Notes under the pieces: model-generated | Database searches by the model: none | Told to the model about the DNA's origin: nothing | What the model saw: the letters and a program-made list of their open reading frames with translations, nothing else | Shown here: one piece after another, positions 51,653-60,447 of the stretch | How the letters are laid out: every line of letters begins with the position of its first letter | How positions within the stretch are numbered: position 1 is the stretch's first letter | Position numbers and translations under genes: made by a program | NCBI GenBank assembly: GCA_024280945.1 | Contig: JAMXLO010000137.1 | Location: forward strand, 1-64,000 | Source of the DNA: Acetobacteraceae bacterium | GTDB taxonomy: Bacteria; Pseudomonadota; Alphaproteobacteria; Acetobacterales; Acetobacteraceae | Reading direction: 5' to 3' | DNA length: 64,000 bases

Positions 51653-53152
51653 ATGAACGACACAGCGTCAGCCGAAGCCGTCGCGACGCGGACCGAACAG
51701 TTCGACGTCCTCATCGTCGGGGCGGGGATTTCCGGTATAGGGGGAGCGTATCACCTGACGAAGCAGTGTCCCGGCACGAGCTTCGTGGCGCTTGAATCGC
51801 AGGCCAGCTTCGGCGGCACCTGGATCACCCACCGCTATCCGGGCATTCGTTCGGACAGCGACCTGCACACGTTCGGCTATCGCTTCAAGCCATGGCGCGG
51901 CCCGCCGATCGCCACTGCGGAGCAGATCCTTGGTTATATGGGCGAAGTCATCGAGGAAAATGACCTGGGCCACCATATCCGCTACCGGCACATGATCCAC
52001 TCGGCGGAGTGGTCGAGCGAGACCAACCTCTGGACCATCACCGCAAGTCGCACCGACACCGGGGAAACGACCCGTTTCACGGCAAGGTTTCTCTGGATGT
52101 GCCAGGGGTATTACCGGCACTCGGAAGGCTATACGCCGCACTGGGACGGCATGGAGACCTTCAAGGGTCGCGTCGTCCACCCGCAGATCTGGCCGAAAGA
52201 CCTCGACTACCGGGACAAGAAGGTGGTGGTCATCGGCTCGGGTGCCACCGCTGCCACACTCATTCCCGCCATCGCCTCGGACGTCGCGCACATCACGATG
52301 CTGCAGCGCTCGCCAACCTATTTCCGCGCCGCGCGCAACGCCAATGATCTCGCCGACATGCTGCGCGAACTGAAGATCGACGAGACCTGGATCCACGAAA
52401 TCGTCCGCCGCAAAATCCTGCACGACCAAGACGCCTTTACGCGCCGGACCTTCGAGGAACCCGAGGCGGTGAAGCGTGAACTGATCGATGCCGTGCGCGC
52501 CTATCTCGGTCCCGATTACGACGTGGACACGCACTTCACCCCCAGTTATCGGCCCTGGCGCCAGCGTCTCGCCTTCGTCCCCGATGGCGATTTGTTTGCG
52601 AGCATCCGGTCAGGCAAGGCTTCCGTTGTCACTGACGAGATCGAGCGCTTCACCGAGACCGGGCTCCTGCTGAAGTCCGGCAAGACGCTGGAAGCCGACA
52701 TCATCATCACCGCGACCGGATTCGATCTCTGCGTCCTCGGCGATATCGACTTCACCATCGATGGCAAGCCGCTGGTGTTCTCCGATACGGTGACCTATCG
52801 CGGCATGATGTTCACCGGCATACCCAACATGGCATGGGTGTTTGGCTATTTCCGCGCCAGCTGGACGTTGCGTGCCGATCTGGTTGCCGACTTCGTCTGC
52901 CGTTTGCTCAACCACATGAAGCAGAAAGGCGCGCGTCGCGTCAGCGTGGCGTTGCAACATGCAGATAAGGACATGCCGCTGCTCCCTTGGATCGACACGG
53001 AGAATTTCAACCCGGGTTACGTACTGCGCGGTATGCACCTGTTGCCGCGGCGCGTGAACAAACCTGAATGGCAGCACAGCCAGGACTTTTGGGCCGAGAA
53101 GGACGAGTTCCCAGCTATCGACCTTGACGACGAAGTTTTCGTTTACGCGTGA
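51653..53152 (+). CDS. Flavin-containing monooxygenase, Baeyer-Villiger type
   Basis: A 499-residue FAD/NADPH enzyme that probably inserts oxygen next to a ketone. It has the FAD Rossmann motif VGAGISGIG (residues 22-30), FGGTWITHRYPG, the Baeyer-Villiger fingerprint FKGRVVHPQIWP (F170-P181) and the NADPH motif VIGSGATAA. The overall shape is close to EthA-type enzymes. ATG at 51653 follows TAGGGG. It is followed by a DUF427 gene whose ribosome site overlaps its end. Confidence 0.88.
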   Translation: MNDTASAEAVATRTEQFDVLIVGAGISGIGGAYHLTKQCPGTSFVALESQASFGGTWITHRYPGIRSDSDLHTFGYRFKPWRGPPIATAEQILGYMGEVIEENDLGHHIRYRHMIHSAEWSSETNLWTITASRTDTGETTRFTARFLWMCQGYYRHSEGYTPHWDGMETFKGRVVHPQIWPKDLDYRDKKVVVIGSGATAATLIPAIASDVAHITMLQRSPTYFRAARNANDLADMLRELKIDETWIHEIVRRKILHDQDAFTRRTFEEPEAVKRELIDAVRAYLGPDYDVDTHFTPSYRPWRQRLAFVPDGDLFASIRSGKASVVTDEIERFTETGLLLKSGKTLEADIIITATGFDLCVLGDIDFTIDGKPLVFSDTVTYRGMMFTGIPNMAWVFGYFRASWTLRADLVADFVCRLLNHMKQKGARRVSVALQHADKDMPLLPWIDTENFNPGYVLRGMHLLPRRVNKPEWQHSQDFWAEKDEFPAIDLDDEVFVYA

Positions 53153-53166
53153 AAGGAGGAGTGACG

Positions 53167-53448
53167 ATGAAGGCAATCCTCAACGGCCATCAGATCGCGG
53201 CCAGCGATGATATCGTCGAGACGGGCGGTTACCATTACTTCCCCCCAGGCTCGGTGCGTAAAGAGTGGATGGAGAAGTCTCCGAAGACCGAGCACGACCT
53301 GGAATGTCCGCATGGCGTCCAGTTCTACGACGTGGTGATCGACGGCGTCCGTTATCCGCGCAACGCCTGGGTCTATGAAGCGCCACAGCCGAAGATGGCG
53401 GCGGTGCGCGACCGCTTCGGCTTTTGGGAAGATGTGCAGGTAAGCTGA
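53167..53448 (+). CDS. DUF427 family protein
   Basis: A 93-residue protein with the family pattern ILNGHQIAASDDIVETGGYHYFPPGSVRKEWMEKS and PRNAWVYEAPQPKM. The function of the family is not established. AAAGGAGGAG precedes the ATG at 53167. It is co-transcribed with the monooxygenase and ends just before a hairpin terminator. Confidence 0.88.
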   Translation: MKAILNGHQIAASDDIVETGGYHYFPPGSVRKEWMEKSPKTEHDLECPHGVQFYDVVIDGVRYPRNAWVYEAPQPKMAAVRDRFGFWEDVQVS

Positions 53449-53455
53449 CGCTGAC

Positions 53456-53485
53456 ACCATGGCCGGCCTCTGCGCCGGCCATGGT
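53456..53485. terminator. Bidirectional hairpin between convergent genes
   Basis: Perfect 12-bp arms ACCATGGCCGGC (53456-53467) and GCCGGCCATGGT (53474-53485) with a 6-base loop, between the DUF427 stop and the convergent enoyl-CoA hydratase stop. There is no T-run, so this is a strong stem rather than a classic intrinsic terminator. Confidence 0.65.
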
Positions 53486-53494
53486 CTGCGGTAA

Positions 53495-54283
53495 CTATAA
53501 TTTCGGCAGCCTGTAGCGGTCCTGCGGATCGTCCCAGCCTCTGAACTGCGGTTTACGCTTCTCAGCGAAGGCAGCGCGTGATTCCATCAGGTCGCTCTTG
53601 GCGCCATGCTCGTGCAATGCGGCAGCGAGACGCTGTTGTTCGGCCGTCGGCTCTGGCCGCATCTGCCGCATCATGTGCACAGTATTGACGCGTGATGCCG
53701 GTGGAAGCGTCAGCAGATGCTCTGCCATCGCGGCCGCGGCCGGCATCAGGTCGTCGGCATCGACCAGCCGGTTGAGAAAGCCTACCTCGTAGAAGCGTTC
53801 CGCAGTGAAGCGGAAGCCAAGCGCCATCTCCATTGCAATCGGATACGGCAGATTGGCGATGTGGCCGTGGTTGTAACCGCCAAGCAGCCAGCGCTTCGCC
53901 TCGGACACTTCGAAAACCGTGCCACGAACACCGACGCGCAGATCGGTCCGCTCGACCAGCATGAAGCCGCCACCCATCGCGAAGCCGTTCACAGCAGCGA
54001 TCACCGGTTTTTCCAGTGCGCCGGACATGAATGGGTCCTCGATCACCGGCCGCCTGCCGCCAGGCGCGCCGTCTGCCAGCGATTCCTTCATGTCTTCGCC
54101 GGCGCAGAATGCGCGGCCGGTGCCGATGAATATCGCCACCTCCAGCTCATTGCTGTGGCGGAACTCCGTCCAGGTCTCGGCCAGCCTGTTGCGCATGTCG
54201 TGGTTCAGCGCGTTGAGCCGTTCGGGGCGGTTCATCCGCACGACCAGGACCTGACCGTGGCGTTCGGTCTCGACGACAGGCAT
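53495..54283 (-). CDS. Enoyl-CoA hydratase/isomerase family protein
   Basis: A 262-residue crotonase-fold protein with VVRMNRPERLNALNHDMRNRL and FIGTGRAFCAGEDMKE, the CoA/oxyanion loop. Its second oxyanion segment is NGFAMGGGFMLVERTDLRVG. Of the two usual catalytic Glu residues only one (VERTDL) is evident, so the exact reaction is open. ATG at 54283 follows GGGAGGG; the longer frame is rejected. It is divergent from the solute-binding protein gene. Confidence 0.87.
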   Translation of the reverse strand: MPVVETERHGQVLVVRMNRPERLNALNHDMRNRLAETWTEFRHSNELEVAIFIGTGRAFCAGEDMKESLADGAPGGRRPVIEDPFMSGALEKPVIAAVNGFAMGGGFMLVERTDLRVGVRGTVFEVSEAKRWLLGGYNHGHIANLPYPIAMEMALGFRFTAERFYEVGFLNRLVDADDLMPAAAAMAEHLLTLPPASRVNTVHMMRQMRPEPTAEQQRLAAALHEHGAKSDLMESRAAFAEKRKPQFRGWDDPQDRYRLPKL

Positions 54284-54372
54284 GATGTGGCCCTCCCTTC
54301 GGGGAACGGACGCTAGCAACCGATGCACCGGGATGCCACAGCCGGTGCCAGCAACCAACGGGAGGGAGGATC

Positions 54373-55896
54373 ATGCGCACGCCGACACTGGGATTCCTGA
54401 CGTTTCTGCTGCTCGGTTGCTCGATCGCATCGGCTGAACAGCGTGCCCCATCTGGACGCGCGGTGATGGCTTGGCATGTCACCATCGCTCCGAGCTGGTT
54501 CGATCCGTCCACTGCACCGCCGCAGATCACGCCCTTCGGCATGCTCTATGCGATCCACGATGGGCTGGTGCGTCCCTACCCAGGCCAAAAGATGGGGCCA
54601 AGCCTTGCGGAAGCATGGTCGGAAAGCGAGGACGGCCTCGTGTACGAATTCAAGCTCCGCCCGAATCTGAAGTTCCACAACGGCGATCCGCTCACCGCCG
54701 AGGACGTCAAGTTCAGCTTCGATCGCTACACGGGAGCAGCGGCAAAGACGCTGCATGAACACGTCAAGCAGGTTGAAATCGTCGATCCACGCACCGTTCG
54801 GTTTCATCTTGATACACCATGGCCCGACTTCATGACATTCTTCGGCACCACGGCCAGCGGAGCCGGCCTCGTGCTACCGAAAAAGTACCTCACCGAGGTC
54901 GGCGATGATGGCTTCAAGAAGCACCCCATCGGGGCCGGACCTTATCGCTTCGCCAGCAGCAAGCCGGGTATCGAAGTGGTACTGGAGGCCTTCTCCGACT
55001 ATTGGCGCCGTGTTCCCAACGTGAAGACGCTGGTGATGCGCAGCGTACCCGAAGCAACAACGCGCGCCTTGATGGTCCGCACTGGCGAGGCGGACATCGG
55101 CATCGCACTCGATGGTCCTGATGCCGAAGGCCTGCAGAAGGCAGGTATTCCGGTCGTTGCGTCGAAGCACGCCTCGATCTTCTGGATCGAGTTCCCTAAA
55201 CAATGGGATCCTAAGTCACCGTGGCACGACCGACGGCTGCGCGAGGCGGTGAACCACGCGATCGACCGCGCCGGAATCAACCACGCCGCGTGTCTCGACT
55301 TCTGCCCGCCAGCCGGCGTGATTGTGCCGCGGGTGATGGAATTCGCTCTGCAGGTGCAGCCGCCATCCTATGATCCCGCACGCGCCAAGGCGCTGCTGGC
55401 CGAGGCCGGCTATCCCAATGGGATCGATGTCGGCGACTTCGCGGCAATCCCTGGTTTCCCAACGGTCGCGGACGCGGTGGTCAATGATTTGAATGCCGTC
55501 GGCATTCGCGTCAGGCTGCGCCAGATGGAGCGGGCGACGTTCTATGCCACATGGCTGGAGAAGAAGCTGCCGGCACTCTACATGGTCGCGTCGGGCAACT
55601 CGGGCAATGCCGCCAGCCGGGTGGAGTCCTTCATCTGGTCCAAGGGCAGCTATGCCAATGGCGGTTATCCTGACATCGACGAGTTGTTCCTGCGCCAGGC
55701 CGGCGAGCGGGATCCTGCAAAGCGTGAGGCCATGCTCGACCATATTCAGCAACTGACGATCGACCGGGAGATGTTCGCGCCGATCATGGACCTGCGGGCG
55801 CTCAACGGCATCGGCCCGCGCGTGACCAGGCATACAATCACCGATGTCTGGATGAGTCCCTTCCCATCGTACGAGGACATGGAGATCAAGGAGTAG
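54373..55896 (+). CDS. ABC transporter substrate-binding protein, family 5 (peptide/opine-like)
   Basis: A 507-residue periplasmic protein with an N-terminal signal (FLTFLLLGCSIASA; the Cys could make it a lipoprotein). The SBP_bac_5 fold shows FKLRPNLKFHNGDPLTAEDVKFSFDRY, GAGPYRF, and RLREAVNHAIDR. GGAGGGAGG precedes the ATG. No permease or ATPase gene is next to it, so it is an orphan binding protein. Five bases separate it from the Asp-box protein gene. Confidence 0.9.
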   Translation: MRTPTLGFLTFLLLGCSIASAEQRAPSGRAVMAWHVTIAPSWFDPSTAPPQITPFGMLYAIHDGLVRPYPGQKMGPSLAEAWSESEDGLVYEFKLRPNLKFHNGDPLTAEDVKFSFDRYTGAAAKTLHEHVKQVEIVDPRTVRFHLDTPWPDFMTFFGTTASGAGLVLPKKYLTEVGDDGFKKHPIGAGPYRFASSKPGIEVVLEAFSDYWRRVPNVKTLVMRSVPEATTRALMVRTGEADIGIALDGPDAEGLQKAGIPVVASKHASIFWIEFPKQWDPKSPWHDRRLREAVNHAIDRAGINHAACLDFCPPAGVIVPRVMEFALQVQPPSYDPARAKALLAEAGYPNGIDVGDFAAIPGFPTVADAVVNDLNAVGIRVRLRQMERATFYATWLEKKLPALYMVASGNSGNAASRVESFIWSKGSYANGGYPDIDELFLRQAGERDPAKREAMLDHIQQLTIDREMFAPIMDLRALNGIGPRVTRHTITDVWMSPFPSYEDMEIKE

Positions 55897-55901
55897 AGGC
55901 A

Positions 55902-56939
55902 ATGCCAAGCACTCGACAGTCCTATATCTACGCGGGTTTTGCCGGCGAAACCGGACGTGGCCGTGAGGTCCATTCTGGACTGCATCGCCTGGCCGAGGGC
56001 GACAATGAGTGGCGGCCGCTGCACGCCGGCCTGCCCGACGCGCCAGCGATCCGCGCACTCGCTGTGCACCCGCTGCACCCGGAGGTCATCTACGCCGGCA
56101 CTCAGTCGGGCCCCTATCGCAGCAACGACCGCGGCGAGCACTGGGAGCGGGTGAGCGTCGCCGATCACGCGCAGCCGGTGTGGTCGATCACATTCCATCC
56201 GCATGATCCAAAGATCATGTTCATCGGCTACGAAAACTGCGAGATCTACCGCAGCGACGATGCCGGCGAGCACTGGACACGCCTGCCGGTCAGCGTCCGT
56301 TTCCCGGAAATCACCACCGCGCCCGACGCCAATCCTGCAAAGCGGGTGCTGATGTTGGATGCCAGCGTCGAGAAGCCAAACCATCTCTACGCCGCAATCG
56401 AGGTCGGTGGCACGATCCGGTCTACCGATGGCGGCGAGCACTGGGAAAACCTCAGCCACGGCCAGTACCTGAACGACGACGCGGTGGACATGCATGGGGT
56501 TCTGGTCAGCCGATGGCGGCCTGGCACCGTGATCGGCATTGGCCGCGCCGGCATGTTCCACAGTGCCGATGCCGGGGATCACTGGCAGCACGTGAAGCTC
56601 GACCCGCTCAACGCCAAGGGCCAGATCTACTGCCGCGACATCCGCGAAGTACCAGGCAATCCGCGCAAGATCTTCGTCTCGGCGGGTGCCAACTTCCAGA
56701 GCGAGAAAGGTGTGCTGCTGTACAGCGGCGACGGCGGCAACACGTGGTCGCGCGTCGAGATGGGCGTGCAGCCGCCGCACACGCTGTTCAAGCTCGCATT
56801 CGACGAACACCAGCCGACGCTGATGTCGGCGGCGACCAATGGCGGCGAGGTCTACAGCAGTGGTGACGGCGGCGAGACCTGGTCCGCCCTGCCCTCGCCT
56901 CCTGGCGGCACGCAGATTTATGCGCTGGCACGCGGATAA
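55902..56939 (+). CDS. Asp-box (BNR) repeat beta-propeller protein
   Basis: A 345-residue protein with six Asp-box repeats spread along the chain: SNDRGEHWE, SDDAGEHWT, STDGGEHWE, SADAGDHWQ, SGDGGNTWS and SGDGGETWS. This is a sialidase- or sortilin-like propeller. There is no signal peptide and no sialidase arginine triad, so enzymatic action on sialic acid is not supported; it may bind a ligand. It is translationally coupled to the acyl-CoA dehydrogenase gene through a TAATG overlap. Confidence 0.85.
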   Translation: MPSTRQSYIYAGFAGETGRGREVHSGLHRLAEGDNEWRPLHAGLPDAPAIRALAVHPLHPEVIYAGTQSGPYRSNDRGEHWERVSVADHAQPVWSITFHPHDPKIMFIGYENCEIYRSDDAGEHWTRLPVSVRFPEITTAPDANPAKRVLMLDASVEKPNHLYAAIEVGGTIRSTDGGEHWENLSHGQYLNDDAVDMHGVLVSRWRPGTVIGIGRAGMFHSADAGDHWQHVKLDPLNAKGQIYCRDIREVPGNPRKIFVSAGANFQSEKGVLLYSGDGGNTWSRVEMGVQPPHTLFKLAFDEHQPTLMSAATNGGEVYSSGDGGETWSALPSPPGGTQIYALARG

Positions 56940-58144
56940 TGGACTTTGGGCTGACCAAACTTCAGCGATGCCTGCAACAGCGTTGCCTGGAACTGGCAGC
57001 CGACTTCGCCACGCGCGCCGCCGTGCACGATCGCGAAGGCTCGCATCCGACCGAGAACTACGATCGGCTGCGTGGCGAAGGCTTTCTCGAACTGACTATC
57101 CCTAAGCAATGGGGTGGCGCCGGCGCAAGCTTCCTCGACCATACGATCGCCTTTGAGGTGCTCGGCCAGGGCTGCCCCTCCACTGCGCTCGCCTTCAATA
57201 TGCACGCCTCCGTGGTGATGCCGGTCCTTCAGAGCCCCGAGGTCAGCGACACTGCCAAGGCGATGATCGCTGACCTCGTGGTGCGGCAGCACAAGCTGAT
57301 CGGCGGCAATTTCTCCGAACCGGGCACTACGTCGCTGATCGGCGAACGTCCGCTCAGCGCACGGGCCAAGCGCGTCGACGGCGGGTACAGCATTACCGGC
57401 CGCAAGATGTTCGCTTCGATGCTGGAGGCAGCGGATTACGTCATGGTGATGGCGTATCCTGACGAAGCGTCATCCCGCTTCGCCGGCGTGCTGCTGCTGG
57501 TGCCGCCTACCGCGCCAGGTCGCCGCGTGAATGCTAACTGGGACACACTTGGCATGCGCGCGACGCGCAGCGACTCTCTGATCCTCGAAGATTGTCGCGT
57601 GCCGGACAGCGCGCTGGTTTTCCGCGCTGACGACACGAGGCGGTTCCGCCATGACTACCTGAACTGGTTCTGGGGTTCCTATACCGCCGTATATCTCGGC
57701 ATTGCGGCCGCAGCCTACAATGAATTGCGCCGCGTCATGCATGCGCGGCAGCCGAATGGCTTTGCACAGCCGCTCGCCTACCATCCCGACGTGCGACGGC
57801 ACATCGCGGAGCTGAGCGCCGACCTGGAGGCGGCGCGGCTGATCACCCACCGATCGGCATGGCTCAGCGATACGCAAGGACCGACGGCGGAGACCACGGC
57901 GGCGCTGTATCGCGCGAAATACATGGTCGGCGAGGCAGTCAACCGCATCACACGGGTCGCGCTGACCCTCGGCGGCGCCCACGGCATCTTTAAGGGTGAA
58001 CGGCTCGAACAGTTGTTCCGGGACGGCGCTATTGCACCTATCCAGCCGCCTCCGACCGACTTCTGTCTATGGAACATGGGGCTGCATGAGCTGGGCTTGG
58101 ATCCAGCGGACATGCTGCCGCCGATGCGGCTCGCGGGGCACTGA
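56939..58144 (+). CDS. Acyl-CoA dehydrogenase
   Basis: A 401-residue flavoprotein with the three-domain acyl-CoA dehydrogenase layout: GFLELTIPKQWGGAGA, GGNFSEPGTTSLIGERPL (FAD-binding loop), the YSITGRKMFASM segment, WDTLGMRATRSDSLILEDC, and a C-terminal helical domain with LGGAHGIFKGERLEQLFRD. The substrate is unknown. It is the last gene of the solute-binding protein/Asp-box/dehydrogenase unit, which ends at an intrinsic terminator. Confidence 0.9.
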   Translation: MDFGLTKLQRCLQQRCLELAADFATRAAVHDREGSHPTENYDRLRGEGFLELTIPKQWGGAGASFLDHTIAFEVLGQGCPSTALAFNMHASVVMPVLQSPEVSDTAKAMIADLVVRQHKLIGGNFSEPGTTSLIGERPLSARAKRVDGGYSITGRKMFASMLEAADYVMVMAYPDEASSRFAGVLLLVPPTAPGRRVNANWDTLGMRATRSDSLILEDCRVPDSALVFRADDTRRFRHDYLNWFWGSYTAVYLGIAAAAYNELRRVMHARQPNGFAQPLAYHPDVRRHIAELSADLEAARLITHRSAWLSDTQGPTAETTAALYRAKYMVGEAVNRITRVALTLGGAHGIFKGERLEQLFRDGAIAPIQPPPTDFCLWNMGLHELGLDPADMLPPMRLAGH

Positions 58145-58254
58145 GCCAGATCGGCGCCGAATGATCGGTCAAACGACTTAGCTCACTCATACGTTTAGAT
58201 ATACTGGCCGCGCCCGGTGACGGCGGTAGAGTTCCGGCGGAACCCAACACCTTG

Positions 58255-58282
58255 AGGGCGCCGTGATGGCGCCCTTCTTTTT
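58255..58282 (+). terminator. Intrinsic terminator after the acyl-CoA dehydrogenase gene
   Basis: Stem AGGGCGCC (58255-58262) and GGCGCCCT (58268-58275) with loop GTGAT, followed by TCTTTTT (58276-58282). This is a classic rho-independent signal for plus-strand transcription. Confidence 0.85.
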
Positions 58283-58321
58283 GCTCCAACACAAAGGCGC
58301 TTACTTGCCAACGGGGTCGCG

Positions 58322-59428
58322 TCAGGAGAGTACTGCCTCGGTCTTCCGCTTGATCAGGTCGAAGTCGATGTCGGCCGCCAAGCCAGGTGCTGTCGGGGCG
58401 TGCAGCATGCCCTCCTTGTCGATCTCCAACTCCTTCGCCATCCCGTACTTGTGCGCGCCATCAGGCAACAGCACCTCGAACATGGTGGTGTTACGGATCG
58501 CCATGCAGAGATGCAGGTTGGCGAGGTTGTTGAGCGAATTCCCCGAGTGGTGGATTTCATACTTGATGTTGAAGGCTTCGGCCAGATGTGCGGTCTTCAA
58601 CATCGTCGTCAGACCGCCCTTGTTCGGAATGTCGCCGCGCAGATAGTCGGTGGCACGCTCGGTCAGCCAGATCGGATAGGTCTCCAGCCCGCCAGCGGGA
58701 AACTCCGTCGCCATGATGGGGATATCCAGCTTCTCGCGCAGCTTGACATAGTTATAGATATCCTCGTCGGACATCGGATCTTCGTACCAGTAGTAGCCCA
58801 TCTCTTCGATCGCACGGCCGACCCGCAACGCATCGGTGTAGTTGTAGCTCCAGGTCGAGTCGAGCATCAGGCGGAAGTCGTCGCCAACCGCCCTGCGCAC
58901 GGCCTGGCACACCTTGATGTCCTCTTCGGGTTCGCGCGGCGGATGGATCTTGTAGGCGCGCCAGCCATTCGCCTTGAACGTCTGCGCCTGATCGACATAG
59001 GCGGCGATGTCCGGCAACACCTGCGAGCTGGCATAGGCCAGGATCGAGTTGCGGCAGGTGCCCATCAGCGCGTGCACCGGCAGCCTGGCGATCTTGCCGG
59101 CGAGATCCCACAGTGCAGTATCCACCGCGCCGATCGTGCGATAACTGACGACGCGAGATACCAGGCGCATCGCACCATGGATGCGCTCGCGCTCCAACGG
59201 ATCCTGTCCCATCAGCATCGGCTTGAGCGACCGGATGAGCTGTGGGCCGTCCATCGACGCCGGATTGGTCGCCGCCCCCAGGAACGCGTGGCCCTCGAGG
59301 CCCTCGTCGGTATGGATGCGCAGCAGACCGAGATTGCTGGTGGAGGATGCCAGCGAGCCAAGGTGGTAGCGGGTCGCCGGGATGTTGTCCCAGGTAAAGA
59401 TGGTGAGCGATACGGCGTCGATCTTCAT
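58322..59428 (-). CDS. Enolase-superfamily enzyme (mandelate racemase/muconate lactonizing type)
   Basis: A 368-residue acid-sugar dehydratase- or racemase-like enzyme. The metal ligands are in LMLDSTWSYN (D190), YEDPM (E216) and ATEFPAGG (E242). The catalytic bases are the KxH motif (K160, H162) and the His pair in EIHHSGNSLNN. The long open frame continues to 60238 over the next gene, so ATG at 59428 is chosen. The substrate is not known. It overlaps the upstream DMT transporter gene by 4 bases. Confidence 0.88.
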   Translation of the reverse strand: MKIDAVSLTIFTWDNIPATRYHLGSLASSTSNLGLLRIHTDEGLEGHAFLGAATNPASMDGPQLIRSLKPMLMGQDPLERERIHGAMRLVSRVVSYRTIGAVDTALWDLAGKIARLPVHALMGTCRNSILAYASSQVLPDIAAYVDQAQTFKANGWRAYKIHPPREPEEDIKVCQAVRRAVGDDFRLMLDSTWSYNYTDALRVGRAIEEMGYYWYEDPMSDEDIYNYVKLREKLDIPIMATEFPAGGLETYPIWLTERATDYLRGDIPNKGGLTTMLKTAHLAEAFNIKYEIHHSGNSLNNLANLHLCMAIRNTTMFEVLLPDGAHKYGMAKELEIDKEGMLHAPTAPGLAADIDFDLIKRKTEAVLS

Positions 59429-60381
59429 CCTCGTTCCTCCCGTTCCTCCTGCCGGCGCACCCGCTCGCGATAGACGTTGTAGGTGCCGGACGCCGCCACC
59501 ACGACGGCACCGGCCAGCGTATTCCAGGATGGAACTTCGCCAAAGATCAGGAACCCGGCCAGCACGCCCCAAGGCAGCATCGTGTATTCGTAAGGTGCCA
59601 GCGCCGACACCGGCGCCAATGCATAGCTGCGCGCGAACACGCAATGCGCCAACCCGCTGGACAGGCCAAGGAATGCCAGCAGCAGCCAGCCCACCGCTGT
59701 GATCGCGCCGTCGCCCGGGAAGCTCCATAGCATCACAAAGCCGGTCGCGGTGTGGCAGACCAGCAGCCAGAACGCCTGGCATTCCGGCGTCTCGGTCAAG
59801 GTCAGCTGGCGTGTCATGATCCGGGTCAGCGCCATGACCAGTGTCCCGGCGAGCAACAGCAGCACGACTGGCGTCCACAGTTCTCCGCCAGGACGCAGCA
59901 TGACCAGTACGCCACAGAAACCGACGAGAGTGGACAGCGCGCGCCGCCAGCGAATCCGTTCCCCGAGCAGCGGTACCGCGAGCACGGTCATGATGAGCGG
60001 TGCGGTGAAGCCGACCGCATAGGTGTCGGCGAGGCTCATCGACAGCCACGAAATGTACCAGCATACCGAAACGAACGAGGACAGGATGCTGCGCGCCATC
60101 ACAAGGCCCCAGCGTTGGGGCACCAGCCTGCTCCAGCCGATCGTCCCCGGACGCACGGTGACCGCCGCGACCGTCGCGAGGCCGAAAACCCCCCGCCACA
60201 TCATAGCACCAGCCACGCCGACGCTGGGCAGCACCCACTTCGCGGAAACGTCTCCCAGGGTCCAGATCAGGTAGGCCAGGACTGCCAGCGCGATGCCTCG
60301 CACCGCATCGGCGGCATTGTCTGTCAGGACTCGTGGCGCAGGCGCCGCCACGACTTGCGGCACTACGTCAGCCACCGGCAC
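59425..60381 (-). CDS. DMT superfamily (EamA) transporter
   Basis: A 318-residue protein with about ten hydrophobic segments in two EamA repeats, first repeat LAVLAYLIWTLGDVSAKWV and second from about residue 165 (VLLLLAGTLVMALTRI). The C-terminus is highly charged. It is coupled to the enolase-superfamily gene by an ATGA overlap, so it may move that enzyme's substrate or product. It is divergent from the methyltransferase cassette. Confidence 0.88.
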   Translation of the reverse strand: MPVADVVPQVVAAPAPRVLTDNAADAVRGIALAVLAYLIWTLGDVSAKWVLPSVGVAGAMMWRGVFGLATVAAVTVRPGTIGWSRLVPQRWGLVMARSILSSFVSVCWYISWLSMSLADTYAVGFTAPLIMTVLAVPLLGERIRWRRALSTLVGFCGVLVMLRPGGELWTPVVLLLLAGTLVMALTRIMTRQLTLTETPECQAFWLLVCHTATGFVMLWSFPGDGAITAVGWLLLAFLGLSSGLAHCVFARSYALAPVSALAPYEYTMLPWGVLAGFLIFGEVPSWNTLAGAVVVAASGTYNVYRERVRRQEEREERG

Positions 60382-60447
60382 GCTTCCCCCTCGTCACGCC
60401 CGATCCTTGCCTTGCGATCGGGGCGACGGCAAGGCAAGGACACGGGC

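Noticed and set aside
55902-56939. Sialidase
   Set aside because: Asp boxes are present but no signal peptide, Arg triad or catalytic Tyr/Glu set is evident.
58322-60238. Single 638-residue reading frame apparently fusing two regions
   Set aside because: The part upstream of 59428 has shadow composition and covers the DMT transporter gene, which has clear EamA segments in another frame. The enzyme starts at 59428.
59752-60447. N-terminal 232-residue extension of the 60448 methyltransferase
   Set aside because: It is the antisense shadow of the DMT transporter gene. The natural start with AAGGA is at 60448.
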